DNA from: Alphaproteobacteria bacterium
GTDB taxonomy: Bacteria > Pseudomonadota > Alphaproteobacteria > Caulobacterales > Caulobacteraceae
Assembly (NCBI GenBank): GCA_025359785.1
Contig: JANYET010000054.1
Span: forward strand, 1 to 63,105
DNA length: 63,105 nucleotides
Reading direction: 5' to 3'
A program made the position numbers and the translations under genes. Position 1 is the first letter of the stretch. Every line of letters begins with the position of its first letter. Shown here piece by piece: positions 45,544 through 52,725 of this stretch. The notes beneath the pieces were generated by a model, which was given only the letters and a program-made list of their open reading frames with translations, did not search any database and was not told the origin of the DNA.

Positions 45544-45568
45544 GGAACAGCGCCACGCCCAAAGCGTT
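45544..45568 (+). promoter_or_regulatory. EcfG promoter of the DUF1328 gene
   Basis: GGAAC (45544-45548), N16, CGTT (45565-45568): an exact general-stress promoter match, 43 nt before the DUF1328 ATG and just past the YqjE-like stop. Confidence 0.8.
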
Positions 45569-45611
45569 GATTTCTCATAGGCGCCATCTCGGCGCGAATG
45601 GAGAAATCGCA

Positions 45612-45788
45612 ATGCTCGGCTGGGCTCTGACTTTCCTGGTGGTCGCGCTGATCGCCGGCCTCCTCGGCTTCACCACAATCGCCGGCGCAGCGATCGGCAT
45701 CGCCAAAATCGTCTTCTTGGTTTTCCTCGTGCTGTTCGTGGTCTCGCTGATCATGAACTTCGTGCGAGGCCGTGGCGCCTCCCACTAG
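45612..45788 (+). CDS. DUF1328 (YtjA-like) small membrane protein
   Basis: A 58-aa protein with two hydrophobic helices ([19 protein letters not shown] and [18 protein letters not shown]), nearly all membrane. DUF1328 members are short inner-membrane proteins of unknown function, often induced by stress. ATG 45612 has GGAG upstream and gives the family length; the 15-codon upstream extension would contain the promoter and is rejected. It has its own perfect EcfG promoter. Confidence 0.88.
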   Translation: MLGWALTFLVVALIAGLLGFTTIAGAAIGIAKIVFLVFLVLFVVSLIMNFVRGRGASH

Positions 45789-45811
45789 GAAGGCGCGTAA
45801 ACTCTGAGAGG

Positions 45812-45878
45812 CTGACGACCTGGCCTTTCAGGCGTCGGCTATGTTTACAGCCTGACGACCTAGCCTTTCAGGCGTCGG
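45812..45878. repeat. 27-bp direct repeat at the metallophosphoesterase stop
   Basis: Copies at 45812-45838 and 45852-45878 differ by one base (CTGGCC versus CTAGCC). The second copy contains the stop and last codons of the metallophosphoesterase; the first lies just downstream. Each copy has a small GCCT-TTC-AGGC hairpin that may help termination. Confidence 0.8.
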
Positions 45879-46651
45879 TCCAGGGACCAGGTGCGATAGG
45901 GCTCGAAGTGTGAGCCCGTCCACTCCAGGGCGGCGACGACGATCGCCGCCCTTTCTATGTCGATCACATTGAAGCTGGCCGGCACGCCGCGCTCGCGGAT
46001 CGACAGCGTGCCCGCGCCAACGGCATAGGTCTTGCGGTCGCCGAACGGCAGCGCCCAGGTGAACGGCGCGTGGATGTGGCCGGAGAGCACGAGGTCAACC
46101 TTCGCCTCCGCGAAATCCTTCGCCGCCGCCGGGCCGCCCCAGACGCGGCCGGTCATCGGCCCACCCGGCATCTCGGTCAGCGGATGATGGCAGGCGACCA
46201 GGCGGACGCATTCGGCATGGGCGCCATCGAACCAGTCGACCGCGGCGGCGACCTGGCGCTTGGAGATCTGGCCCTTGGACCAGTTGAGCCGCGGCTGGGC
46301 GCCCCGCGCGGTGTTCAGGCCGCGGACCGCGAAGCCGCCGCCCAGGTGGGTCTGGGCCGGCGCGGGCCCGATGGCGCGTTCGTAGCGGCGGAAGGGCGTG
46401 AAGACCCGCTCGGCCCAGGCCAGGTAGGGCGCGTCATGGTTGCCCGGCGTGACCAGCTTGGGCGCGGTGATCCGCGCCAGCCAGGCGGCGGCGGCCTCGA
46501 ACTCCGCCGCTTCGGCGTAGCGCGTGAGATCGCCGGTCACCACGACCAGGTCGAAGTCGCCGTCATTGACCAGCTCGGTGGCCGCCGCGACGGCGGGCAC
46601 GTTCTCGCCGCCGAAGTGGATGTCGGACAAATGCGCCAGGCGGATGCCCAT
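45860..46651 (-). CDS. Calcineurin-like metallophosphoesterase
   Basis: A 263-aa dinuclear metal hydrolase. All motif blocks are present: LAHLSDIHFGG, VVTGDLTRYAE, LVTPGNHDAPY, VACHHPLTEMP and LVLSGHIHAPF. The substrate is unknown; relatives include cyclic nucleotide phosphodiesterases and UDP-diacylglucosamine hydrolases. ATG 46651 is 4 nt after the lipid kinase stop, so it is probably the last gene of a three-gene operon started by the small membrane protein at 47850. Its 3' end is duplicated. Confidence 0.88.
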   Translation of the reverse strand: MGIRLAHLSDIHFGGENVPAVAAATELVNDGDFDLVVVTGDLTRYAEAAEFEAAAAWLARITAPKLVTPGNHDAPYLAWAERVFTPFRRYERAIGPAPAQTHLGGGFAVRGLNTARGAQPRLNWSKGQISKRQVAAAVDWFDGAHAECVRLVACHHPLTEMPGGPMTGRVWGGPAAAKDFAEAKVDLVLSGHIHAPFTWALPFGDRKTYAVGAGTLSIRERGVPASFNVIDIERAAIVVAALEWTGSHFEPYRTWSLDRRLKG

Positions 46652-46655
46652 CGGG

Positions 46656-47522
46656 TCAGGCGGCCTTCGGAATGGCCAGGACCCGGCAGAGGTTCGGGCG
46701 ATAGCGGATTTCGGCCAGGGTCTTGAGCTGCACCGTCTCACCATCGAGGATCGCCGGAATGCCCCGGGCGGCCCAGACGCGGGCGACCTGACACCGTTCG
46801 ACCAGGACATTGGGGGCGTCGCGCCAGTCGCCAGCCAGAGCATGAAGGCCCATGCGGAAAGCGTCGGCGGCGCCGTGCAGGTCGAGCGCGGCGGCTTCGA
46901 GGGCGTTCTCATCCGAGGCCAGCGCCTTCGAGGTCAGCGGGCACATGACGATCAGCGCTTCGCCTTTCTCGCGGGCCCCGCCGTCGAGGCTGTAGCGCAG
47001 CCGGCCTTCGAAAGCCCGGCGCATGGCGCGGCGCGCGCGCAGCCAGGCGAGCCTGGGCTTGCCGACGCGGGCGGCCTCGCGGGCCGGCGCCCAGAGCGCG
47101 GGGGCGCCGAAGATTCCGGCCACCAGGAAGCTGTGTCCGGCCACCTCGCCGCCGCCGAGCCGCTGTTCGAAGCCCTCGTCGAGCGCCTGGGCGAGCGCGT
47201 CCTGCCAGGAGCGGACGCCATAGATCGCGTGCGGCAGCATGTTCATGGTCCCGCCCGGCAGGGGCGCGATCATCGGGCCGTCGGGGCCACAGAGCTCCGC
47301 CGCCGCGCGCGCCGTCCCGTCGCCCGCCAGCACGATCAAGAGGTCGGGATTCGCATCGACCGCCGCCTTCAGCTCGCTCATCAGGTCTGGCCCGGCCGGC
47401 GCGCGTACGCGCACGCTGAAGCCGCGTTCGGCGAGGATTTTCTCGATCTCGGCCGGCGCGGTCTTGCCCACGCTGCCGGAGGCCACGTTGGCGATCACCT
47501 CGATCGTCTTGACGCCGGTCAT
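46656..47522 (-). CDS. Diacylglycerol/sphingosine kinase family lipid kinase (YegS-like)
   Basis: A 288-aa kinase of the DAGK catalytic superfamily. The nucleotide-binding motif reads IVLAGDGTARAA (usual GGDGT becomes AGDGT), followed by APLPGGTMNML. The C-terminal beta-sandwich (LRYSLDGGAREKGEALIVM) is normal. Relatives phosphorylate diacylglycerol, ceramide or sphingosine; the lipid here is unknown. ATG 47522 is preferred over an in-frame TTG three codons earlier. It sits between the small membrane protein and the phosphoesterase, suggesting lipid or phosphate remodelling under stress. Confidence 0.85.
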   Translation of the reverse strand: MTGVKTIEVIANVASGSVGKTAPAEIEKILAERGFSVRVRAPAGPDLMSELKAAVDANPDLLIVLAGDGTARAAAELCGPDGPMIAPLPGGTMNMLPHAIYGVRSWQDALAQALDEGFEQRLGGGEVAGHSFLVAGIFGAPALWAPAREAARVGKPRLAWLRARRAMRRAFEGRLRYSLDGGAREKGEALIVMCPLTSKALASDENALEAAALDLHGAADAFRMGLHALAGDWRDAPNVLVERCQVARVWAARGIPAILDGETVQLKTLAEIRYRPNLCRVLAIPKAA

Positions 47523-47541
47523 CGCCCCCAACGGATCAGGC

Positions 47542-47850
47542 CTATTTCGACGGACTTGCGGCGCGCGCCTGAGCCGCCTTGCCCGCGTCCTGCAGCGACT
47601 GGTCGGCGACCGATCCCCCGGCGCTGAACGAGCCGTTGATCGCGGCCAGGCCCAGCAAGGCCGCGCCGCAGGCGGCGGCCACGAACAGCAGAGTCATACC
47701 GATGGGGTGGCGTCGGCGCCGCGCGCGCTCGTCCTTGCGGCCACGCTGATAGGCCTCACGGACATCGGCCTGGGTTTCCTTGAGATCCAGCTGTTCGGCG
47801 CGAATCAACGCCGCCGTGCGGTCCTCGGTTTCGAAGCGGGCGTCTACCAT
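47542..47850 (-). CDS. Small single-pass membrane protein of unknown function
   Basis: A 102-aa protein: a charged N-terminal part (residues 1-48, ending RGRKDERARRRRHP) suggests a cytoplasmic helix. One membrane helix follows (about 50-71, GMTLLFVAAACGAALLGLAAI), then a short polar tail. GGAGG lies 7 nt before the ATG. It is the first gene of a stress-type operon with the lipid kinase and metallophosphoesterase, and has a perfect EcfG promoter 31 nt upstream. I do not recognise the family. Confidence 0.8.
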   Translation of the reverse strand: MVDARFETEDRTAALIRAEQLDLKETQADVREAYQRGRKDERARRRRHPIGMTLLFVAAACGAALLGLAAINGSFSAGGSVADQSLQDAGKAAQARAASPSK

Positions 47851-47881
47851 CGGAAGCCTCCGTCATCCTGTGCCCCTTCCA

Positions 47882-47906
47882 AACGGCGAGCCGGGTCGGT
47901 TGTTCC
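47882..47906 (-). promoter_or_regulatory. EcfG promoter of the 47850-45860 operon
   Basis: On the minus strand GGAAC (47906-47902), N16, CGTT (47885-47882), an exact match. The start codon is 31 nt downstream. Confidence 0.82.
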
Positions 47907-47938
47907 GCCAAAGCTTGGCTTTAAAGCGATGCCGGTCA

Positions 47939-47963
47939 GGAACCGGCGCGCCGGGCCGGCGTT
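47939..47963 (+). promoter_or_regulatory. EcfG promoter upstream of the OmpA-like lipoprotein gene
   Basis: GGAAC (47939-47943), N16, CGTT (47960-47963), an exact match, back-to-back with the minus-strand site at 47882-47906. The 5' leader to the chosen ATG would be about 110 nt; an alternative in-frame ATG at 47984 is much closer. Confidence 0.75.
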
Positions 47964-48079
47964 GCGGGTTGGAGGGCAAGTCGATGACAGATGCCCCCGC
48001 GCTCAGTAGTAGCGGTTATGCTCGATGGACGGCCGGACGCTCCAGCCACCCTCGTCGCGCGATAGAAAAGGCTTCGAAC

Positions 48080-48544
48080 ATGACCCTCCATCGGACAGCG
48101 AGCGTGGCCATCCTGCTGGCGTTCAGCGTGGGCGGCGGGCTGGCGAGCTGCGCGGCGATGCCGAAGGGCCGGGATCGGATCGTGCGCGCCGCGCCGCAGT
48201 GCGCCGACCAGACTGTCGAAATCTATTTCGAGCCGTTCTCCGCCGAGGTCTCCAAGGAGGGCCGAGCGGTGCTCAAGGCGGCCGCGACGCAGGCGCGCCC
48301 CTGCAAGGTGACCAGCGTCGACGTGCTAGGCCTGGCCGACACCGCCGGCGGCGACGCCGACAGCAACCTGGAGCTTTCCAAGCGCCGCGCCCAGGCGGTG
48401 ACCAACGCGCTGACCGCCATCGGCCTGCCGGCCGCCGACTTCAAGCTGACTGCCGCCGGTCAGGCTGGCGCCACCACCAGCCGAGGCGAGTCCAAGCCGC
48501 TGCGCCGCCGCGCCGACGTGGTGCTGCACCTCGCGGCGAGCTGA
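48080..48544 (+). CDS. OmpA-like lipoprotein
   Basis: A 154-aa envelope protein. The lipoprotein signal ends in LASC (Cys near residue 24). A compact OmpA C-terminal domain follows (VEIYFEPFSAEVSKEG, VDVLGLADTAGGDADSNLEL, SKRRAQAVTNAL), so it probably binds peptidoglycan from the outer membrane. ATG 48080 places the lipobox correctly. In-frame ATG 47984, with GGAGGG 7 nt upstream, would add 32 residues before the signal and is less likely. A perfect EcfG promoter lies upstream, and a terminated hairpin region follows. Confidence 0.85.
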   Translation: MTLHRTASVAILLAFSVGGGLASCAAMPKGRDRIVRAAPQCADQTVEIYFEPFSAEVSKEGRAVLKAAATQARPCKVTSVDVLGLADTAGGDADSNLELSKRRAQAVTNALTAIGLPAADFKLTAAGQAGATTSRGESKPLRRRADVVLHLAAS

Positions 48545-48637
48545 CAGAACAACACCCACAGCCTGATTGGCGCCGACGGCTCGCCGAGCGCCAGACGACC
48601 GGTAGCCGTGCGCCCAAAGACATCCGCCCAGATAGCG

Positions 48638-48802
48638 GAGCGGATTCTGGATCCGCCCGAGGCGTTTTCATGCTTGAGAAAAGGGGGTGCGGAGACGGCA
48701 GACTGGCATGGTCGCCAGTCTAAGTCGGGGGGGCGTCGCCGCCTCCGCAAATCTAAGAACCCGCCCGGCCGCAATCTGTTCCGGAGGCGGCGCGCTTTTT
48801 TT
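48638..48802 (+). ncRNA. Candidate small RNA or structured 3' UTR with intrinsic terminator
   Basis: This gene-free 350-bp space (48545-48894) holds three consecutive hairpins on the plus strand. They are GCGGAT/ATCCGC at 48640-48656, AGACTGGC/GCCAGTCT at 48700-48721 (8 bp, 6-nt loop), and CGCCGCCTCCG (48737-48747) with CGGAGGCGGCG (48782-48792). The last is followed by CGC and seven T (48796-48802), a strong intrinsic terminator. No convincing promoter is visible just upstream, so it may be processed from the OmpA-like lipoprotein transcript. It ends about 90 nt from the convergent phyR stop. Confidence 0.5.
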
Positions 48803-48894
48803 CCGGATTTCTCAGTCTGTCGCGCCGGATTTCCCAAGCAATTGTTTACATGGGATTTTTTTCATCTTCTTGGTCCTGCGACCGAGCCGTGGCT

Positions 48895-49698
48895 TCAGGC
48901 CGCCTGCTTGGCGGTCTTGCGCGGGTGGAAGAACAGCGCCTGGCCGATGGCGGCCTTCACTGTCTCCGGCTGGAAAGGCTTGGTGATCAGGAAGGTGGGC
49001 TCCGGGCGCTCGCCGGTCAGCAGGCGCTCCGGGAAGGCGGTGATGAAGATCACCGGCACGTTGAAGCGCGCCAGGATGTCCTTCACCGCGTCGATGCCCG
49101 AGGAGCCGTCGGCCAGCTGGATATCGGCCAGCACCAGGCCCGGCGTCTTGCGGGCGACCGCGTCGACGGCCTCGGTGCGGGTGGCGGCGATATCGACCAC
49201 GGTGTGCCCGAGTTCCTTCACCAGGGCCTCGATGTCGGCGGCGATCACCGGCTCGTCCTCGATGATCAGCACGTCGGTGGCCAGTTCGGCGTCGATGTCC
49301 CGTTGCGCCTCGGCGATCAGGGTCTCGATCTCGCCGAAGTCGGCGTCGAGGATCTGGGCCGCCTCCGACGGCGTGAAGCCTTCGAGCGCGGTGAGCAGGA
49401 AGGCCTGGCGCGACCGCGGCGCGATGCGCATCAGCCGGCGCGTGGTGTCGTCGGAGCCGTAGTGATCGTCGTCCTCCACCGTTTCCAGCTGGGCGCCCGA
49501 GGAGCACCAGATGGCGTGGAACACGTGATAGAGCGCAACGCGCGGCGTGAGGTTGGCCTCCAGCGTGCGCTCGCCCGCCGCCAGGGCCTCAAGCGCGACG
49601 CGGACGTAGTGATCGCCCGTGGTCTGGTCGCCGGTCAGCGCCCGGGCGTATCGGCGAACATAGGGCAGGTGTGGCGCAAGACGGGCTAGAAGACTCAA
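48895..49698 (-). CDS. phyR: General stress response regulator PhyR (ECF sigma-like domain plus receiver)
   Basis: PhyR is the anti-anti-sigma factor of the alphaproteobacterial general stress response. When phosphorylated, its sigma-like domain binds NepR and frees EcfG. The 267-aa protein has the sigma-like domain at about 1-125 (LARLAPHLPYVRRYARALTG, RQAFLLTALEGFTPSEAAQIL). The receiver covers about 135-260 (VLIIEDEPVIAADIEAL, phospho-acceptor Asp192 in LADIQLADGSSG, Lys in LITKPF). It is divergent from nepR-ecfG, and both directions have exact EcfG promoters, so the system is autoregulated. Confidence 0.97.
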   Translation of the reverse strand: MSLLARLAPHLPYVRRYARALTGDQTTGDHYVRVALEALAAGERTLEANLTPRVALYHVFHAIWCSSGAQLETVEDDDHYGSDDTTRRLMRIAPRSRQAFLLTALEGFTPSEAAQILDADFGEIETLIAEAQRDIDAELATDVLIIEDEPVIAADIEALVKELGHTVVDIAATRTEAVDAVARKTPGLVLADIQLADGSSGIDAVKDILARFNVPVIFITAFPERLLTGERPEPTFLITKPFQPETVKAAIGQALFFHPRKTAKQAA

Positions 49699-49787
49699 GG
49701 GGTGACCCCTCCCTTAGAATTGAACGCATTGAGCTCGAAAACCGGGCATCCAAAGGCGTCCCCCCCGAAGACCCGCTATGATGTGGA

Positions 49788-49812
49788 AACGCCACACTCG
49801 GGAACTTGTTCC
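49788..49812 (-). promoter_or_regulatory. EcfG promoter of phyR
   Basis: Minus strand GGAAC (49812-49808), N16, CGTT (49791-49788). The -35 lies in the palindrome GGGAACTTGTTCCC, whose other arm forms a plus-strand GGAAC at 49801 followed after 17 bp by TGTT, a weaker site toward nepR. Confidence 0.88.
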
Positions 49813-49852
49813 CAAGCCCGGGTGTTTTGCGCATCTTGCCCGCGGTTCGGCG

Positions 49853-49877
49853 GGAACCCGACGCAGGCCGGGGCGTT
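49853..49877 (+). promoter_or_regulatory. EcfG promoter of nepR-ecfG
   Basis: GGAAC (49853-49857), N16, CGTT (49874-49877), an exact match, 60 nt before the nepR ATG. Confidence 0.88.
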
Positions 49878-49936
49878 TGATCGCTGACGAGGATGCCAAG
49901 AGGGGGCGGCCACCGCGAAAGCGGAATGCCGACAGT

Positions 49937-50128
49937 ATGATCGAAAACATGCCTTCACCAGACCCGCGCAAGCCCTCCGCAGCCCTGGACGAAGCTCGCC
50001 TTCGCCAGCAGGCCATCGGGGTTCGCCTGCGTCAGATGTTCGACGACGTGGTCAATGAGGATGTCCCGGACGAGTTCCTGGATATCCTGCGCCGCGCCGA
50101 CGAGAAGAAGGCGGAGCAGGGTTCGTGA
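49937..50128 (+). CDS. nepR: Anti-sigma factor NepR
   Basis: NepR holds EcfG inactive until phospho-PhyR captures it. The 63-aa protein has the conserved core IGVRLRQMFDDVVNEDVP followed by DEFLDILRRAD, the two helices that grip sigma domains. Flanks are charged and disordered. ATG 49937 gives the normal NepR length; the longer frame runs through the promoter and is rejected. Its TGA overlaps the ecfG GTG by 4 nt (GTGA), ensuring matched synthesis of sigma and anti-sigma. Confidence 0.95.
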   Translation: MIENMPSPDPRKPSAALDEARLRQQAIGVRLRQMFDDVVNEDVPDEFLDILRRADEKKAEQGS

Positions 50129-50730
50129 GCGTGGAAACCGCGACCCGAACCTCCCGCGACGGGGCCGACGATGTGGGTTTCAAGCGCGAGCTGGTGCAGT
50201 TGATTCCGCATCTACGCGCCTTCGCCCGCACCCTCTGCGGCGACGCGACCGCCGCCGACGACCTGGCGCAGGACGCCATGGTGAAGGCCTGGGATGCGCG
50301 CGCCTCCTTCCAGATGGGCACCAATATGAAGGCCTGGACCTTCATGATCCTGCGCAACCAGTTCTATTCGGAGAAGCGCCGCAGCTGGCGACAGACCCAG
50401 CTCGACCAGGAAGCCGCCGAGCGGACCCTGGTGGCGGTTGACGATCCGGAAGCGCCGGTGGCGCTGGACGAACTGCGGCAAGGCCTGGCCATGCTGCCCG
50501 CCGAACAGCGTGAAGCGCTGATCCTGGTGGGCGCCGGCGGCTTTGCCTACGAAGAGGCCGCCGAGATCTGCGACTGCGCGGTGGGTACGGTGAAGAGCCG
50601 CGTCAGCCGGGCCCGGCGCGCCCTGCACGCCATCCTCGACACGGGAGCCTACGACCGCGACGGCGCGTCGGCTGGAGACGCCATGCGGGCCATCCTGGCG
50701 GACGCCGAGCGCCTAAGCACCGCCCGTTAA
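50125..50730 (+). CDS. ecfG: General stress ECF sigma factor EcfG (SigT)
   Basis: EcfG directs RNA polymerase to general stress promoters (GGAAC-N16/17-CGTT). In this 201-aa protein, region 2 spans about residues 20-85 (HLRAFARTLCGDATAADDLA, QDAMVKAWDARASF, WTFMILRNQFYSE). Region 4 spans about 120-175 (LAMLPAEQREALILVGAGGF, AYEEAAEICDCAVGTVKSRV). The start is GTG 50125 inside the nepR stop. It shares the autoregulated nepR promoter and is followed by the PhyK-type kinase after 19 nt. Confidence 0.96.
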   Translation: MSVETATRTSRDGADDVGFKRELVQLIPHLRAFARTLCGDATAADDLAQDAMVKAWDARASFQMGTNMKAWTFMILRNQFYSEKRRSWRQTQLDQEAAERTLVAVDDPEAPVALDELRQGLAMLPAEQREALILVGAGGFAYEEAAEICDCAVGTVKSRVSRARRALHAILDTGAYDRDGASAGDAMRAILADAERLSTAR

Positions 50731-50749
50731 GGGCGGACATCGGCGCCGC

Positions 50750-52522
50750 ATGACCGGTCTTTCCCCCAGCGCGGCCAGGCCTCAGGGCGCCGGCAAGAAG
50801 GGGGGCTCGCTTGGCTCCATCCGTGTGCGGCTGGCCGGCGCGCTGGCCGCGGCCCTGTTGCCCGTGCTGATCCTGGGCATCGTGCAGTCGACCGTAGCGT
50901 TCAACCGCGAACGCGTTGCCCTGCGCCAGAACCTGGGTTTCGCCGCTGAGCGGAGCGCGGCCACCGCCCGCAGCCGCATGGAAGGCGCCGGCATCCTGCT
51001 GCAGACCCTGGCGCCCGGGGCGATCGGCTATCAGTGCGCCGACCGCCTGGCCGAGGTGGCGCGGCGGATCCCGGGCTACGCCAATCTGGTGCGCTTCGAC
51101 AGACGCGGCCGGGTGGCCTGCGCGGCGGGCGACGTGCCCGACGATCCGCAGCGGACCCTGAAGCCCTGGTTCCAGCGCCTGGAGCGGGGAGACCGGCTGA
51201 TCATCACCCGCGACCCGGACGCGACCTCGGCCAGCGAGCCCTCGGTGCTGGCCGCGGTCCGGGCCGAGACGCCGGGCCCCGGATCGCAGACAACCTTCGA
51301 TGGGGCCTTCGCCGCGGTGATCACGCTGGCGAGCCTCGAGCCGTCGAGCCGCGACCCGACCCTGCCGGCCCACGCCGACGTAGCGCTCGCCGAGGCTGAC
51401 GGCCGCTACATCAGCGAGACCGACGCCAAGGCCTTCCCGGTCCTGCCGTCAGGCTGGCGCGACCAGGTCCGGCTGAACGGCGCCCACGTCTGGTACGGCG
51501 TCGACGCGCGCGGGGAACGCCGCGTCTATTCGGCCGCCCCGGTGGCGGGCAACGAGGTCTACGTCGTGCTGTCCGCCCAGTCGCCGGGGATCCTCTCCTG
51601 GGCCTGGCTCAATCCGCTGTCCGGCATCCTCTTCCCCCTGATGACCTTCGGCCTGGCGCTCGCCGCCGTGCTGGTGGTCACCGACCGGGTAGTGGTCCGC
51701 TGGATCGCCTATCTGCAGCGTATCGCATCGCTATACGCCCGCGGCCGCCTGACGGTCCGCCCGGTGCAGGCCGAGCACGCGCCGCCGGAAATCCGCGAAC
51801 TCGCCGAGACCCTGGAGCAGATGGCCGACGCCATCGTCGGGCGCGACGCCAGCCTGCGTGACAATCTGGCCCAGAAAGACGCGCTGATGCGCGAGATCCA
51901 CCACCGGGTGAAGAACAACCTGCAGGTCATCTCCTCGCTCCTGAACATGCAGCAGCGCGCGCTCACCGATCCGGCGGCCCGCGCCGCCATGAGCGACACC
52001 CGCCAGCGGATCACCGCTCTCGCCCTGATCTATCGCGCGCTCTACCAGGGTCCGGACCTGAAGCGCGTGGACCTGCGACCGTTCCTGGAGGAGCTCACCG
52101 CGCAGTTGGTGGCGGGCGAGATCAACCGAGGCCCAGCCGTGCGCACCGAACTGCACGTCGATACCCTGGTCATCGATCCGGACAGGCTGGCGCCGCTGGC
52201 GCTGTTCGCCGTCGAGGCGATCACCAATGCGCAGAAGCACGCCTTCGCCGCCCGTGGCGGGGTGCTGACGCTGAGCTTCAAGGTGCATGGCGAAGAGGCC
52301 GAGCTGGAGATTTCCGACGACGGCGAGGCCGGCGAGACGGCGCTGACCGCCTCGGGCGTCGGGCGCACCCTGATGACCGCTTTCGCGCGCCAGCTGCGCG
52401 GCCGGGCCGAACTGGTGCGCAACGACGCGGGCGGCGTCACCGCCCGGCTGCTGTTCCCGACGCCGGCCGCCGACGTCCCGCGACCCGATGAAACCGCCGC
52501 CGGGAACCAAGCGGCAGCATAG
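50750..52522 (+). CDS. phyK: PhyK-type membrane sensor histidine kinase (HisKA_2)
   Basis: A 590-aa kinase expected to phosphorylate PhyR. Membrane helices at about 28-50 and 285-310 flank a periplasmic sensor domain with Cys in GYQCADRLAEVARR and RVACAAGDVP, possibly a disulfide. A HAMP-like linker follows. The HisKA_2 helix has phospho-His385 in REIHHRVKNNLQVISSLL, and the ATPase domain covers about 475-570 (LFAVEAITNAQKHAF, LEISDDGEAGE). Position directly after ecfG matches phyK in Caulobacter. Its last codons overlap the EcfG-like promoter of the entericidin gene. Confidence 0.94.
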   Translation: MTGLSPSAARPQGAGKKGGSLGSIRVRLAGALAAALLPVLILGIVQSTVAFNRERVALRQNLGFAAERSAATARSRMEGAGILLQTLAPGAIGYQCADRLAEVARRIPGYANLVRFDRRGRVACAAGDVPDDPQRTLKPWFQRLERGDRLIITRDPDATSASEPSVLAAVRAETPGPGSQTTFDGAFAAVITLASLEPSSRDPTLPAHADVALAEADGRYISETDAKAFPVLPSGWRDQVRLNGAHVWYGVDARGERRVYSAAPVAGNEVYVVLSAQSPGILSWAWLNPLSGILFPLMTFGLALAAVLVVTDRVVVRWIAYLQRIASLYARGRLTVRPVQAEHAPPEIRELAETLEQMADAIVGRDASLRDNLAQKDALMREIHHRVKNNLQVISSLLNMQQRALTDPAARAAMSDTRQRITALALIYRALYQGPDLKRVDLRPFLEELTAQLVAGEINRGPAVRTELHVDTLVIDPDRLAPLALFAVEAITNAQKHAFAARGGVLTLSFKVHGEEAELEISDDGEAGETALTASGVGRTLMTAFARQLRGRAELVRNDAGGVTARLLFPTPAADVPRPDETAAGNQAAA

Positions 52523-52527
52523 GGGTT
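52503..52527 (+). promoter_or_regulatory. Probable EcfG promoter of the entericidin gene
   Basis: GGAAC (52503-52507), N16, GGTT (52524-52527); one mismatch to CGTT. It overlaps the end of phyK and lies 38 nt before the entericidin ATG. Confidence 0.6.
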
Positions 52528-52564
52528 CTTACGGGGCGAGTTTCAAAACCCCGGAGAAAAATCC

Positions 52565-52702
52565 ATGCGCAATCTCATTATTCTTGCCGTCCTGGCCGCC
52601 AGCCTGGCCACCGCCGCCTGCAACACCGTGTCCGGCGCGGGCAAGGACGTCTCGGCCGCCGGTCACGCCGTGTCCAACACCGCCGAAGACGCCAAGAAAT
52701 AG
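52565..52702 (+). CDS. Entericidin A/B family lipoprotein
   Basis: A 45-aa lipoprotein. The signal is MRNLIILAVLAASLATAAC with lipobox TAAC (Cys 19), followed by NTVSGAGKDVSAAGHAVSNT and an acidic/basic end. The entericidin pattern (NTxxGxGxDxxxxGxxVxxxA) is complete. Such outer-membrane lipoproteins are typical members of the general stress regulon; in E. coli EcnB is RpoS-dependent. The gene has CCCGGAGA upstream, a likely EcfG promoter and a strong terminator. Confidence 0.92.
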   Translation: MRNLIILAVLAASLATAACNTVSGAGKDVSAAGHAVSNTAEDAKK

Positions 52703-52725
52703 GCAGTCCTCGACAATCTTTCTGG

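Noticed and set aside
48758..48782. Minus-strand GGAAC-N16-GGTT resembling an EcfG promoter
   Set aside because: No gene lies in the right direction and the sequence is explained by the terminator hairpin loop; kept only as a chance near match.
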